Source: Sphingomonas piscis
GTDB taxonomy: Bacteria > Pseudomonadota > Alphaproteobacteria > Sphingomonadales > Sphingomonadaceae
DNA length: 64,000 bases
Direction of reading: 5' to 3'
Assembly (NCBI RefSeq): GCF_011300455.1
Contig: NZ_CP049869.1
Span: 2,321,501 to 2,385,500 of the forward strand
Under the pieces are notes generated by a model that was not told the origin of the DNA, ran no database searches, and worked only from the letters and a program-made list of their open reading frames with translations. The translations under genes and the position numbers were made by a program. The stretch's first letter is position 1. Each line of letters opens with the position of its first letter. Below are positions 8,702-17,891 of this stretch, one piece after another.

Positions 8702-9108
8702 ACGACGAAGCTCGGTTGAGCGGCATGGTCCCCGACCATCTCAAGGTGAAAAGCGCGAGCATCCTTCTCGATTCGCTTGAGGTGCAGACGGACATCGGCT
8801 TTCACGATTTCGAGATAGGGACGCCGCAGCGCCTGCTCGTCACGGTGGAGATCTGGCTCGACCAGGTTCTTGTCCCGGACGGGGACGAGCCTGCAAATGC
8901 ACTCGACTATGATTACCTCCGCTCGGAGGTTCGAAACCTTGCCGGGAGCCGACGGTACAATCTTCAGGAAACGCTGGCGCACGCGATTTACGAGCGATTT
9001 GCGGCGCTTGCCGGGGTGCGTGCCATCCGTGTGGCAACCGCCAAGCCCGATATCTATCCCGATGCGCGCGGTGTCGGGGTGGAGATCGCGTCCTTCGCCC
9101 GCTCGTGA
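8698..9108 (+). CDS. folB: dihydroneopterin aldolase
   Basis: A 136-residue FolB-type protein. Conserved features are the IGFHDFE stretch near the N-terminus, ALDYDYLRSEV and the ETLAHAIYERF segment with the active-site Glu. It converts dihydroneopterin to hydroxymethyl-dihydropterin in folate synthesis. It follows the SDR gene with an ATGA overlap, so the two are coupled. The start shared with the SDR stop is well supported. Confidence 0.88.
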   Translation: MNDEARLSGMVPDHLKVKSASILLDSLEVQTDIGFHDFEIGTPQRLLVTVEIWLDQVLVPDGDEPANALDYDYLRSEVRNLAGSRRYNLQETLAHAIYERFAALAGVRAIRVATAKPDIYPDARGVGVEIASFARS

Positions 9109-9312
9109 TCGACTGCGGTACGATGACGTTAAACCGTCATAGTTTCCGCCGCTGGAACAAAACCCATTGCACGGCCTTTGAGGCAGCTATAAGGAGGCGC
9201 GCTGTTGCCGATGATATGTTGATACATCGGTGGCCAGATTGAGGCGTGCGTCCGAGATGCCCGGTCTGAAACCGCCATCCCGGCGGACTGTCGAGGGGAG
9301 AAGTGCCGCTTA

Positions 9313-9984
9313 ATGTCTTACGCTAATCGCAAGCAGATGAGCAGCAACCGGACGGCGGCAATCATCGTCGTTGCGCTGATTCATGCCGTACTCGGATATG
9401 CGCTCGTGACCGGTCTTGCATACAACGTCGTCAAGAAGGCGGCGGAAGATCTAAAGACCTTTGACGTGGAGGAAGAGCCGCCGCCCCCTGAGGAGGAGCC
9501 GCCGCCCCCCGAGGAAACCCCGCAAGAAACGCCGCCGCCACCCGTGGCTGCGCCGCCGCCCTTGGTTCGTACGCCGGTGCAGGAATCGCCCGTTCAGGCG
9601 ACTCCCAATCCGCCGCCAGTGGTTCCGATCACGCCGCGTGCAACCCCTGCGCCGCCAGCACCTCCGGCTCCGCCGCCGCCTCCGCGGCAGCTGCAGCCGA
9701 AGAGCGTCGTCGGCAACCTTCAGGGCCTGATCCGCGACACGGACTATCCGGAAAGCGCCATCGATCGCGATGAGCAGGGCACGGTTACCGTGTCGCTGAC
9801 CGTCGGTCCGAACGGACGCGTGTCCGGGTGCAGCGTCGCGGCGTCGAGCGGGTCCAGAACTTTGGACAGCACGACTTGTCGGATTCTTCAGTCTCGCGCC
9901 CGGTTCACACCGGCGCAGGATTCGAGCGGCAACCCGACGTCCGGCACCGTGTCGCAGCGGATCACGTGGCGCCTCGCGGGCTAG
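9313..9984 (+). CDS. tonB: TonB energy transducer
   Basis: The 223-residue protein has one N-terminal membrane helix at about residues 14-36. A long periplasmic linker rich in Pro and Glu follows (repeats of EEPPPPEE, then Pro/Ala-rich, to about residue 135). The C-terminal TonB domain runs from about 140, with YPESAIDRDEQGTVTVSLTV. TonB transfers proton-motive force to outer-membrane receptors for iron, vitamins and sugars. A purine-rich AGGGGAGAAG lies just upstream of the ATG. In the 204-nt gap upstream I see no clear Fur box; a TTGCAC/TATAAG pair near 9163-9190 is only 15 nt apart. Confidence 0.93.
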   Translation: MSYANRKQMSSNRTAAIIVVALIHAVLGYALVTGLAYNVVKKAAEDLKTFDVEEEPPPPEEEPPPPEETPQETPPPPVAAPPPLVRTPVQESPVQATPNPPPVVPITPRATPAPPAPPAPPPPPRQLQPKSVVGNLQGLIRDTDYPESAIDRDEQGTVTVSLTVGPNGRVSGCSVAASSGSRTLDSTTCRILQSRARFTPAQDSSGNPTSGTVSQRITWRLAG

Positions 9985-10039
9985 ACGGCCCGCAATCGCC
10001 ATCAAAGAAATCAAAGCTTTTTAGAGGGAACAACACATC

Positions 10040-10792
10040 ATGGCAGCTCCAACCGGCGAAAATCCTTTCGGCCTAGAGAACGCCCTTCGCGAGGGCGGCA
10101 TCATTTCGCAGGCGACCTTCGCGATCCTCGTGATCATGTCGATCGGCACCTTCTACATCCTCTTCACCAAGCTGATGCAGCAGCAGAAGATCATCAGCCA
10201 GGGCCGCAAGGTGCGTTCCAGCTTCTGGAATGCTCCGAACCTTCGTGAATCCGCCGGCAAGCTCGAGCAGCGCTCGGCCTACCGCGCGATCGTCGACGAC
10301 GCGCTTCTCGCTCAGGAGCAGCATGACAAGCTGGACGATCCGATCGACCGGCACGACTGGGTCGCCAACAGCCTGGCGCGCAGCCAGGGCTCGATCGGCG
10401 CCCGTCTCGGCGAAGGCCTGGCCTTCCTCGCGACCGTCGGTTCGACCGCCCCGTTCATCGGTCTGTTCGGTACCGTCGTCGGCATCATGCGCGCGCTGAT
10501 CAACATCAGCGCCAAGGGCGACGCTTCGATCACCACCGTCGCAGGCCCGGTCGGCGAAGCGCTGATCATGACCGCACTCGGCCTGATCGTGGCCGTTCCG
10601 GCCGTGCTCGCCTACAACTGGCTGATCCGCCGCAACAAGTCGATCCTGGAGGACCTCGCGGCCTTCACGAACGACCTCAACGGCTTCATGTCGTCGGGTG
10701 GCAAGGTCAAGCCGCGCCTCGGTGGCCCGGCCCCGGCTGCTGCCGCAGCCAAGCCCGCTGCCGGCACCACGGCGCCCAAGGCGACTGCGTAA
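10040..10792 (+). CDS. exbB: ExbB/TolQ-type proton channel subunit
   Basis: A 250-residue inner-membrane protein with three predicted helices: about residues 25-45, then a pair around 130-160 and 175-200 that contains LATVGSTAPFIGLFGTVVG, the channel signature, written in part. An Ala/Pro-rich tail closes the protein. With ExbD it forms the motor that energises TonB. It lies 55 nt after tonB and has AGAGGGA ahead of the ATG. Long N-terminal extensions of this kind are normal for alphaproteobacterial ExbB. Confidence 0.93.
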   Translation: MAAPTGENPFGLENALREGGIISQATFAILVIMSIGTFYILFTKLMQQQKIISQGRKVRSSFWNAPNLRESAGKLEQRSAYRAIVDDALLAQEQHDKLDDPIDRHDWVANSLARSQGSIGARLGEGLAFLATVGSTAPFIGLFGTVVGIMRALINISAKGDASITTVAGPVGEALIMTALGLIVAVPAVLAYNWLIRRNKSILEDLAAFTNDLNGFMSSGGKVKPRLGGPAPAAAAAKPAAGTTAPKATA

Positions 10793-10862
10793 CTTAAAGC
10801 CTCATCCGGACCGGGTTCGCCCGGTCCGGACCCAGCAGGCCAGATCAAGGACGTAATTCTTT

Positions 10863-11339
10863 ATGGCAATGAGCGTAGGCAAAGAGGAAGGCGACGACGT
10901 CCCGATGTCGGACATCAACACGACGCCGCTCGTCGACGTCATGCTGGTGCTCCTGATCATCTTCCTCATCACCGTCCCGGTCGTGCTGCAGTCGGTTCCG
11001 ATTCAGCTGCCCACGACCAGCTACGAGGTCACCGAGACGAAAAAGGAAAACGTCAATCTTTCCGTTCGCGGAGAGCCGGACGGAACTTGCGGCGTCTATT
11101 GGCAGGGCGTGAGGAAAATGGGCAGCAAGGAGCTGACCGAGCGGGCCGTCAAGCATCTCGAGGATCAGATCAAGGCCGTTGGCGGCGTTGATAAGCTCAC
11201 CGAGGAGAACATGCCGGAAGCCCACATCCGTGGAGACAAGAATTCGCCGTACAAGTGCATCGGCGGCGCCGTCTACACGATGCAGCGTGCAGGCTTCGCG
11301 CGGGTCGGGTTCATCTCCGAACCCACCGGCGGCAATTAA
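10863..11339 (+). CDS. exbD: ExbD/TolR-type biopolymer transport protein, first copy
   Basis: A 158-residue protein with one N-terminal membrane helix containing the essential Asp in the DINTTPLVDVMLVLLIIF stretch, followed by a periplasmic domain. It partners ExbB in proton-driven energy transfer. A second exbD follows 15 nt downstream. Its periplasmic domain has two Cys residues in separate places, which the second copy lacks. Confidence 0.93.
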   Translation: MAMSVGKEEGDDVPMSDINTTPLVDVMLVLLIIFLITVPVVLQSVPIQLPTTSYEVTETKKENVNLSVRGEPDGTCGVYWQGVRKMGSKELTERAVKHLEDQIKAVGGVDKLTEENMPEAHIRGDKNSPYKCIGGAVYTMQRAGFARVGFISEPTGGN

Positions 11340-11354
11340 TAGGAGCTTATCGCC

Positions 11355-11783
11355 ATGGCGATGCAGACAACCGGTTCGAACAACGAGGGCGAACCAGTCA
11401 TGGAGATCAACACGACGCCGCTTATCGACGTCATGTTGGTGCTCCTGATCATGATCATCACGACCATTCCGCCGCAGTCTCATGCCGTGAAGTTGGACCT
11501 GCCGCAGAATAGCAACACGCCCCCGCCGCCGGTCGATCCGGTCAAGAACAAGATCGTCATCTTGGCGAATGGGTCGATCCTCTGGAACGGCACGCCAGTG
11601 GACCAGCAGCAGCTGCGTCAGTATCTCGATGCTTCGCAGCAGCTGACGCCCTTGCCCGAACTGCATCTTCAACCGGAGCCGAACGCACCATATGGTCTGG
11701 TCGACGAAGTGTTGGCGGTCACGAAGTTCGCCAAGGTCGAGAAGATGGGCTTCGTCGGTAACGAGCAGTACGGAAACTTCTAA
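11355..11783 (+). CDS. exbD: ExbD/TolR-type biopolymer transport protein, second copy
   Basis: A 142-residue ExbD with the same EINTTPLIDVMLVLLIM membrane motif and a shorter periplasmic domain. Two exbD genes after one exbB are common in sphingomonads and xanthomonads, where both may enter one complex. It is the last gene of the operon: a strong intrinsic terminator lies 24 nt after its stop. Confidence 0.92.
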   Translation: MAMQTTGSNNEGEPVMEINTTPLIDVMLVLLIMIITTIPPQSHAVKLDLPQNSNTPPPPVDPVKNKIVILANGSILWNGTPVDQQQLRQYLDASQQLTPLPELHLQPEPNAPYGLVDEVLAVTKFAKVEKMGFVGNEQYGNF

Positions 11784-11806
11784 GCTTCCAGCTCTTGAAC
11801 CAGCAG

Positions 11807-11839
11807 GGGCGGTTCCTTCGGGAGCCGCCCTTTCTTTTT
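11807..11839 (+). terminator. intrinsic terminator after tonB-exbBDD
   Basis: A 10-bp stem (GGGCGGTTCC / GGAGCCGCCC, one G-U pair) closes a TTCG tetraloop and is followed by TTTCTTTTT. Confidence 0.9.
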
Positions 11840-11916
11840 GCTCCGCTATTCTTTCGTTGGAACCAGGTGTTCGCGACTGGCGCCGGCCGCAGCCCCATGC
11901 CATTGCTTGCGCCGAA

Positions 11917-13269
11917 ATGACGAAAACACATGATTTCGCGGCGGTGGTTCTGGCGGCGGGGCAGGGGACCCGGATGCGGTCCGATACGCACAAGGTGCTT
12001 CATCCCATCGCCGGACGGGCAATGCTTCTCCACTTGCTAGGAAGCGTGGATAGTCTGTCGCCGGCGCGGACCGTGGTCGTGCTTGGCAAAGGACGGGAAC
12101 AGGTGCAGTCGGCCCTGGCCGGACGAGAGGTCCGCTTTGCCGTTCAGGAAGAGCAGAAGGGCACCGGACACGCCGTTCAGCAGGCGGCCGAAGCGCTCGG
12201 CAGATATGAAGGCGCCGTGCTGGTTCTTTATGGTGATACGCCGTTCGTAGAGTCGGCGACGCTCGCCAGGATGCTCGAGCGGCTCGACGCTCCGGACGCA
12301 CCCGGCGTCGTGGTGCTTGGCGCCGTGCAGAATGACCCTGCGGCCTATGGGCGGATTATCGCCAATGGCGACCGCATCGTGAAAATGGTCGAATTCAAGG
12401 ATGCGTCCGATGAGGAGCGCGCCGTTCGGCTTTGCAATAGTGGCATGCTGGCGGTGCGGTGCGCGGACCTGTTCCGCTGGCTCGGGCAGGTGGGCAACGC
12501 CAATGCGGCGGGTGAATATTACTTACCGGACATCGTCAACATCGCTGCCGGTGAGGGACGGCAAGCGGTGGTGATCACGGGCGACCCCTATGAGACTGCG
12601 GGGGTGAACAGCCGTGCGGAGCTCGCGCACCTTGAACTGGAGTGGCAACGCCGCCGCCGGGAGCAGGCACTGGACGAGGGCGCCACCTTGATCGACCCGG
12701 AAAGCGTCTGGTTCGCTTACGACACGAAGCTCGGGCGCGACGTGACGGTGGAACCCCATGTGGTCTTCGGCCCGGGCGTAGAAGTCGCCGACGGTGCGAC
12801 CATCCACGCGTTCAGCCATATCGAGGGCGCGACCATCGGCGCTTGCGCCAGCATCGGCCCATTCGCCCGCCTCCGACCCGGCGCCGATCTCGGCGAGAAG
12901 ACCAAGGTCGGCAACTTCGTCGAAATCAAGAATGCGGTCGTCGCCAAAGGTGCCAAGGTCAATCACCTGACCTACGTTGGCGACGCCGAGGTCGGGGAGG
13001 CCGCAAACATCGGTGCGGGTACCATCACCTGCAATTACGATGGGTTCGGCAAGTATAAGACGGTAATCGGCGCCGGCGCTTTCATCGGCTCGAACAGCGC
13101 ACTCGTTGCGCCGGTGACCGTAGGGGATGGCGCCATCGTCGGCGCCGGTTCGGTGATCACCCGGGATGTGGAGCCGGACAGCCTTGCGGTGGCGCGCGGT
13201 GAGCAGAAGGGCATCGCGGGCTGGGCCGCGCGGTTCCGTTCCAAGATGACCAGGAAAGCGGCCGAATAA
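11917..13269 (+). CDS. glmU: bifunctional UDP-GlcNAc pyrophosphorylase / GlcN-1-P acetyltransferase
   Basis: A 450-residue two-domain enzyme. The N-terminal nucleotidyltransferase has LAAGQGTRM near residue 15, the QEEQKGTGHA stretch and YGDTPF. The C-terminal half is a left-handed beta-helix acetyltransferase with hexapeptide repeats, including the catalytic segment NFVEIKNA and GAGTITCNYDG. It makes UDP-N-acetylglucosamine for peptidoglycan and lipopolysaccharide. ATG 11917 gives the standard length; a longer frame from 11692 overlaps exbD. No clear ribosome site precedes it. glmS follows with no gap. Confidence 0.95.
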   Translation: MTKTHDFAAVVLAAGQGTRMRSDTHKVLHPIAGRAMLLHLLGSVDSLSPARTVVVLGKGREQVQSALAGREVRFAVQEEQKGTGHAVQQAAEALGRYEGAVLVLYGDTPFVESATLARMLERLDAPDAPGVVVLGAVQNDPAAYGRIIANGDRIVKMVEFKDASDEERAVRLCNSGMLAVRCADLFRWLGQVGNANAAGEYYLPDIVNIAAGEGRQAVVITGDPYETAGVNSRAELAHLELEWQRRRREQALDEGATLIDPESVWFAYDTKLGRDVTVEPHVVFGPGVEVADGATIHAFSHIEGATIGACASIGPFARLRPGADLGEKTKVGNFVEIKNAVVAKGAKVNHLTYVGDAEVGEAANIGAGTITCNYDGFGKYKTVIGAGAFIGSNSALVAPVTVGDGAIVGAGSVITRDVEPDSLAVARGEQKGIAGWAARFRSKMTRKAAE

Positions 13270-15093
13270 ATGTGCGGAATTGTCGGAATTGTCGGCCGGT
13301 CGGACGTGGCGCAGCGGCTGTTCGACGGCCTGAAGCGGCTCGAATATCGCGGCTACGACAGCGCCGGTATTTGCACGATCGTCGATGGTGAGCTGGATCG
13401 TCGGCGGGCGGAGGGCAAGCTGGAGAACCTCGCGGCGGAGCTGGGCGCACATCCGCTCGGAGGCGAGGTCGGCATTGCCCATACCCGCTGGGCGACCCAT
13501 GGCCCACCGACCGTCGATAACGCCCACCCCCACATCGCCGGGCGCGTAGCGCTGGTGCACAATGGCATCATCGAGAACTTCAAGCCGCTCCGGGACGAGC
13601 TGATTGCCGACGGGCGCACGTTCCTCAGCGAAACCGACAGCGAAGTCGTCGCGCATCTCGTCGCCCGCGAGGTCGAGCGCGGCGCTTCCCCGCAGGACGC
13701 GGTTGCGACGGTGCTGCCGCGCCTCCACGGCGCCTTCGCCATCGCCTTCCTGTTCCAGGATGATCCCGACCTCATCATAGGCGCGCGGATGGGGGCTCCG
13801 CTGACCGTCGGCTTCGGCAAGGGCGAGAATTACCTCGGCTCCGACGCGCTGGCGCTGGCGCCGCTAACCCAGCAAATCGCTTACCTCGACGAAGGTGATT
13901 GGGTCGTGGCGCGGCGGGAAAGCGTGCAGATCTACGACCGGGGCAACAATCCGGTGGAGCGCGCGATCGTCACCTCCGGCGCTTCGTCGGCGCCGATCGA
14001 GAAAGGCAATTACCGCCACTATATGCTCAAGGAGATTCATGAGCAGCCTTTGGTGGTTGCCCAGACGCTCCAGAGCTACGTCAGGCCGTTCGAAGGGGAA
14101 GTGGCGCTGCCCGACGCTGGCCTCGACCTGGCCGAGGTCAACCGCGTCACCATCGTCGCCTGCGGCACCAGCTTCTACGCCGGCATGGTCGCCAAATATT
14201 GGTTCGAGCAGTTCGCGCGCGTGCCGGTCGACATCGATGTCGCGTCCGAGTTCCGCTACCGCCAGCCGGTGCTTGAACCGGGCGGGCTGGCGCTTTTCAT
14301 CAGCCAGTCGGGGGAGACTGCCGACACGTTAGCGGCCCTGCGCCACGCGCGGGCCGAGCAGCAGCGGATCGCCGTCGTCGTCAACGTGCCGACCAGCTCC
14401 ATGGCGCGTGAGGCGGACCTGCTCCTTCCGACCCACGCCGGGCCGGAAATCGGCGTCGCCTCGACAAAGGCCTTCACCTGTCAGCTGGCGGTGCTTGCCG
14501 CACTCGCCGCCAACCTCGCCGCCGCCAAGGGCCGTCTGACGCGAGAGCAGGAGCGGGAGATCGTAAGCCATCTTCAGGAAGCGCCGGCCGCGCTCAATGC
14601 CGCGCTTGGCCATGACGAGGAGATTGCGGCCATGGCGCATCTCGTCGCCCCGGCCCGCGACGTGCTCTATCTCGGCCGCGGCCCCGATTATCCGATGGCA
14701 CTGGAAGGTGCGCTGAAGCTCAAGGAAATCAGCTACATCCATGCCGAAGGTTATGCGGCGGGAGAGATGAAGCACGGTCCCATCGCCCTTATCGACGATC
14801 ATGTTCCGGTCATCGTGATTGCGCCTTCCGGACCCTTGTTCGAGAAGACGGTCAGCAACATGCAGGAGGTCCGCGCCCGTGGCGGCAAGATCGTCCTGAT
14901 CAGCGATGCCGAAGGGTTGGACCAAGCCCGTGAGGGCTGCATGGCCACCATCGAAATGCCCAAGGTGCACCCGCTGATCGCGCCGCTCGTTTATGCGGTG
15001 CCGGTACAACTGCTCGCCTACCATGTCGCGGTGGCCAAGGGCACGGACGTCGACCAGCCGCGCAATCTCGCCAAGTCGGTGACGGTGGAGTGA
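13270..15093 (+). CDS. glmS: glutamine-fructose-6-phosphate transaminase (isomerizing)
   Basis: A 607-residue enzyme that makes glucosamine-6-phosphate. The N-terminal glutaminase domain starts MCGIVGIVG with catalytic Cys2. Two SIS sugar-isomerase domains follow (CGTSFYAG and SQSGETADTLAAL in the first; GRGPDYPMALEGALKLKE in the second). The C-terminus ends with DQPRNLAKSVTVE, the usual closing motif with the active-site Lys. The ATG abuts the glmU stop, so glmU and glmS are one unit feeding amino-sugar synthesis. No ribozyme-like leader is present, as expected outside Firmicutes. Confidence 0.96.
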   Translation: MCGIVGIVGRSDVAQRLFDGLKRLEYRGYDSAGICTIVDGELDRRRAEGKLENLAAELGAHPLGGEVGIAHTRWATHGPPTVDNAHPHIAGRVALVHNGIIENFKPLRDELIADGRTFLSETDSEVVAHLVAREVERGASPQDAVATVLPRLHGAFAIAFLFQDDPDLIIGARMGAPLTVGFGKGENYLGSDALALAPLTQQIAYLDEGDWVVARRESVQIYDRGNNPVERAIVTSGASSAPIEKGNYRHYMLKEIHEQPLVVAQTLQSYVRPFEGEVALPDAGLDLAEVNRVTIVACGTSFYAGMVAKYWFEQFARVPVDIDVASEFRYRQPVLEPGGLALFISQSGETADTLAALRHARAEQQRIAVVVNVPTSSMAREADLLLPTHAGPEIGVASTKAFTCQLAVLAALAANLAAAKGRLTREQEREIVSHLQEAPAALNAALGHDEEIAAMAHLVAPARDVLYLGRGPDYPMALEGALKLKEISYIHAEGYAAGEMKHGPIALIDDHVPVIVIAPSGPLFEKTVSNMQEVRARGGKIVLISDAEGLDQAREGCMATIEMPKVHPLIAPLVYAVPVQLLAYHVAVAKGTDVDQPRNLAKSVTVE

Positions 15094-15094
15094 T

Positions 15095-15466
15095 ATGCAC
15101 CTCCTGCATGATCATGAAGCGCCTGCCGCGCCTGAAATCGCATTCGACGACTTCCTGAAGGTCGATATCCGTGTCGGTACGGTCGTTGCGGCAGAGCCTT
15201 ACCCGGAGGCCCGAAAGCCATCGCTTAAGCTTACCATTGATTTCGGCGGCGCGATCGGGGCCAAGCGTTCTTCGGCCCAGATTGCGCATCACTATGCACC
15301 GGATCAGCTGGTGGGCCGAAAGGTCGCTGCGGTGGTGAACTTCCCGCCGCGCCAGATCGGCAAGTTCATGTCGGAGGTGCTGACCGTCGGCTTTCCGGAC
15401 GTGAATGGCGAGGTGGTGCTGTTCACGCCGGATCATGAGGTGCCGAACGGCGCCAGGCTGTTCTAA
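15095..15466 (+). CDS. CsaA-like tRNA-binding protein
   Basis: A 123-residue single-domain protein of the EMAP/Trbp111 OB-fold type, as in CsaA. Visible features are FLKVDIRVGTVVAAEPYPEA, the RSSAQIAHHY segment and NFPPRQIGKFMSEVLTVGF, the usual tRNA-binding core, written here within limits. CsaA binds tRNA and has been proposed as a chaperone for secretion. It starts 1 nt after the glmS stop. Confidence 0.85.
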   Translation: MHLLHDHEAPAAPEIAFDDFLKVDIRVGTVVAAEPYPEARKPSLKLTIDFGGAIGAKRSSAQIAHHYAPDQLVGRKVAAVVNFPPRQIGKFMSEVLTVGFPDVNGEVVLFTPDHEVPNGARLF

Positions 15467-15506
15467 GCCTCTCGACGCCGCGCGACCTCCTGCTTAGTCG
15501 GGCTGT

Positions 15507-16532
15507 ATGCACCAGCCGCTTCGTCTCACCTTGAGCAAGTCCGCCATTCAGTCGAACTGGCGCTGGCTGGCGGACCATGCCGGCACTGCGTGCGGCGCGG
15601 CAATCAAGGCCAACGGCTATGGCACCGGTGCGCGCGACGCGATGCTCGCGCTGCAGGAGGCGGGGTGCCGCGACTATTATGTGTCGACTTGGTGGGAAGC
15701 GGAGGAGCTCGGCCGAATGCCGGTCGATTCGGCGCTGTCGGTGCTCCACGGCGTCGGCGCCGACGACATGGTGGCCGCGCTGGCGAGCACTGCGCGACCT
15801 GTGCTCAACAGCCTGGAGCAGGTCGAACGTTGGCGCACGGCGGCTCCGGACCGCGCTTGCGATGTGATGGTGGATACGGGCATGAACCGCCTCGGCCTCC
15901 GCATCGAGGAGATCGGCGCCCTGGCTGGCCTGCGCATCGACACTTTGATGAGCCATCTCGCCTGCGCCGACGAGGACCACCCGCTCAATGCCGCCCAACT
16001 CAGCCGTTTCCGGCAGGTGCGGGCGGCAGTGCCGGCAAAACGCTACAGCCTTGCCAACAGCGCCGGCATCTGTCTTGGGGCAGACTATGCCTTCGATCTC
16101 GTGCGTCCCGGCCTTGCGCTTTATGGTGGCATTCCACGCGACGAAGCAGCCGGCAACATTTGTCAGGTCGCAAAAGTTGACGCGCAGATTATTCAGCGCC
16201 GTACCATCCGAGCCGGTGAGACCTGCGGCTATGGCGCGACCTTCACGGCAGCGGCAGACACGCCCGCTGCCATCATCAACATCGGCTATGCCGACGGCTA
16301 CCTGCGCGGTTTTTCGTCGCGTGGCCGAGCCTTCGCAGAGAAGGCCGAGTTGAAGGTGCTGGGCCGCGTGTCGATGGACTTGGTCGCGCTGGATGCGTCG
16401 GAAGCGGATGTCGGCGAAGGTGATTGGGTCGAACTTGATTACGACCTGCCGCGCGCCGCCGAAGCCTCCGGCCTGTCGCAATATGAACTTCTGACCGGGC
16501 TAGGCGCCCGATTCGAGCGCCGCTGGATCTGA
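15507..16532 (+). CDS. alr: alanine racemase
   Basis: A 341-residue PLP enzyme of fold type III that makes D-alanine for peptidoglycan. The PLP lysine is in AAIKANGYGTG near residue 34. The second catalytic base Tyr is in CGYGATF around residue 238, and RVSMD marks the substrate-binding Met region. It is slightly shorter than the Escherichia coli enzymes (356-359). Its end overlaps nth convergently by 33 nt. Whether it is the biosynthetic or catabolic racemase cannot be told; the cell-wall neighbours glmU and glmS favour the first. Confidence 0.92.
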   Translation: MHQPLRLTLSKSAIQSNWRWLADHAGTACGAAIKANGYGTGARDAMLALQEAGCRDYYVSTWWEAEELGRMPVDSALSVLHGVGADDMVAALASTARPVLNSLEQVERWRTAAPDRACDVMVDTGMNRLGLRIEEIGALAGLRIDTLMSHLACADEDHPLNAAQLSRFRQVRAAVPAKRYSLANSAGICLGADYAFDLVRPGLALYGGIPRDEAAGNICQVAKVDAQIIQRRTIRAGETCGYGATFTAAADTPAAIINIGYADGYLRGFSSRGRAFAEKAELKVLGRVSMDLVALDASEADVGEGDWVELDYDLPRAAEASGLSQYELLTGLGARFERRWI

Positions 16533-17177
16533 TCCTTTCGGCGGCACCAGGTTCTTGTCCTTGAACCGGCATAGGTCGACCATCGGACAGCGCCAGCATT
16601 CGGGTCTACGTGCCTTGCAGGTATAGCGTCCGTGAAGGATCAGCCAGTGATGCGCATCGCGGCGGAAGGGCTGCGGCACTAGCCTTTCCAGCTTCAGCTC
16701 GACGTCCAGCGGCGTCTTGCCTGGTGCAAGCCCCGTGCGGTTACCGACCCGGAAGATGTGGGTGTCGACCGCGAACGTCTCCTGCCCGAAGGCGGTGTTC
16801 AGCACCACGTTGGCAGTCTTGCGGCCGACGCCCGGCAGTTTTTCCAGCTCCTCGCGAGTCCGAGGAACCTCGCCGTCGTGGTCGCGGATCAAGGCCTCAC
16901 TGAGCGCAATGACATTCTTGGCTTTGGTGTTGAACAGGCCGATGGTCTTGATCGCCTCGCGTAGCCGGTCCTCACCAAGCACGACCATCTGCTCGGGCGT
17001 GCTGATTGTTGCGAACACCGGCCGGCAGGCAATGTTGACGCTGACGTCGGTCGCCTGCGCCGACAGCACCACCGCAACCAGGAGAGTGTAGGGACTGCTG
17101 TACTCGAGCTCGGTCTGCGGTGACGGGTTCGCCTCCGCCAGTCGCCGGAAGAACTCGAAGATATCGTCGCGCTTCAC
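16500..17177 (-). CDS. nth: endonuclease III (DNA glycosylase/AP lyase)
   Basis: A 225-residue base-excision repair enzyme that removes oxidised pyrimidines. The helix-hairpin-helix LPGVGRKTANVVL contains the catalytic Lys, and the catalytic Asp is in VDTHIFRVGNR. The C-terminal 4Fe-4S loop has the classic C-x6-C-x2-C-x5-C spacing (CKARRPECWRCPMVDLC). The start is GTG, overlapping the dapB stop by 4 nt (GTGA). DUF72, dapB and nth share one strand and probably one transcript. Confidence 0.95.
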   Translation of the reverse strand: MKRDDIFEFFRRLAEANPSPQTELEYSSPYTLLVAVVLSAQATDVSVNIACRPVFATISTPEQMVVLGEDRLREAIKTIGLFNTKAKNVIALSEALIRDHDGEVPRTREELEKLPGVGRKTANVVLNTAFGQETFAVDTHIFRVGNRTGLAPGKTPLDVELKLERLVPQPFRRDAHHWLILHGRYTCKARRPECWRCPMVDLCRFKDKNLVPPKGSDPAALESGA

Positions 17178-17881
17178 GCCGCTTCGATCACGTCCCGCAT
17201 TGTATAGAGCCCGGCGGGTTTGCCGTGGAGGAAGCGCGCCGCCGCCAACGCACCGCGGGCGAAGATCGCCCGGTTTTCGGCCCGATGCGAAAGTACCAGC
17301 CGTTCGTCAGACCCGAGAAAAAGCACGTCATGATCACCTGCGACTGTCCCGCCGCGGACGGCCGCAAAGCCGATCGCGCCTTCCTGGCGCTTCAGCCCTG
17401 TTCCGTCGCGCGCCCGCTCGAAGTCGCCGGACTGCCGGCCCCGTCGAGCCGCTTCGCCCAGCGCCAGCGCAGTTCCGGACGGCGCATCGGCCTTGTGGCG
17501 GTGGTGCGCCTCGACGATCTCGATGTCCCAATCGGTGCCAAGCACCCGCGCCGCCCGCTCGACGAGGTCGGAGAGCAGCGCCACGCCGAGCGACGTGTTG
17601 GGCGCCCGAAGCACCGCAATCTCCTTGGCCGCGTCCGCGATGCGCTTGTCGGCAAGATCGTCGAAACCCGTCGTTCCGACCAGGATCGGCACGCCAGCCG
17701 TTACCGCCCGATCCAGGCTGGCGGCAAGCGCTGCAGGCGCGGAGAAGTCGATGATGACATCACCATGATCTTGCGAGATCAGAAAGGAAGGATCCTGCTC
17801 GGCGGCAGTAGCAATGGCTTTGCCCATGCGGCCGTTGGGAGCGAAAAGCGAAATTCGGATCGGCTGCTGGTCGGTGCGCAT
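17174..17881 (-). CDS. dapB: 4-hydroxy-tetrahydrodipicolinate reductase
   Basis: A 235-residue enzyme of the lysine/diaminopimelate pathway. The N-terminal dinucleotide-binding segment is APNGRMGKAI. The catalytic motif EAHHRHKADAPSGTAL holds the proton-donor His and the substrate Lys. GTTGF marks the cofactor-side loop. I chose ATG 17881 with CAGGG 7 nt upstream, rather than the TTG at 17899. It lies 10 nt downstream of the DUF72 gene. It supplies diaminopimelate to the cell wall. Confidence 0.94.
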   Translation of the reverse strand: MRTDQQPIRISLFAPNGRMGKAIATAAEQDPSFLISQDHGDVIIDFSAPAALAASLDRAVTAGVPILVGTTGFDDLADKRIADAAKEIAVLRAPNTSLGVALLSDLVERAARVLGTDWDIEIVEAHHRHKADAPSGTALALGEAARRGRQSGDFERARDGTGLKRQEGAIGFAAVRGGTVAGDHDVLFLGSDERLVLSHRAENRAIFARGALAAARFLHGKPAGLYTMRDVIEAA

Positions 17882-17891
17882 GGGCACCCTG

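Noticed and set aside
9109..9312. Possible Fur box or TonB-operon promoter
   Set aside because: No stretch resembles the inverted Fur consensus, and the only TTGCAC/TATAAG pair has a 15-nt spacer.
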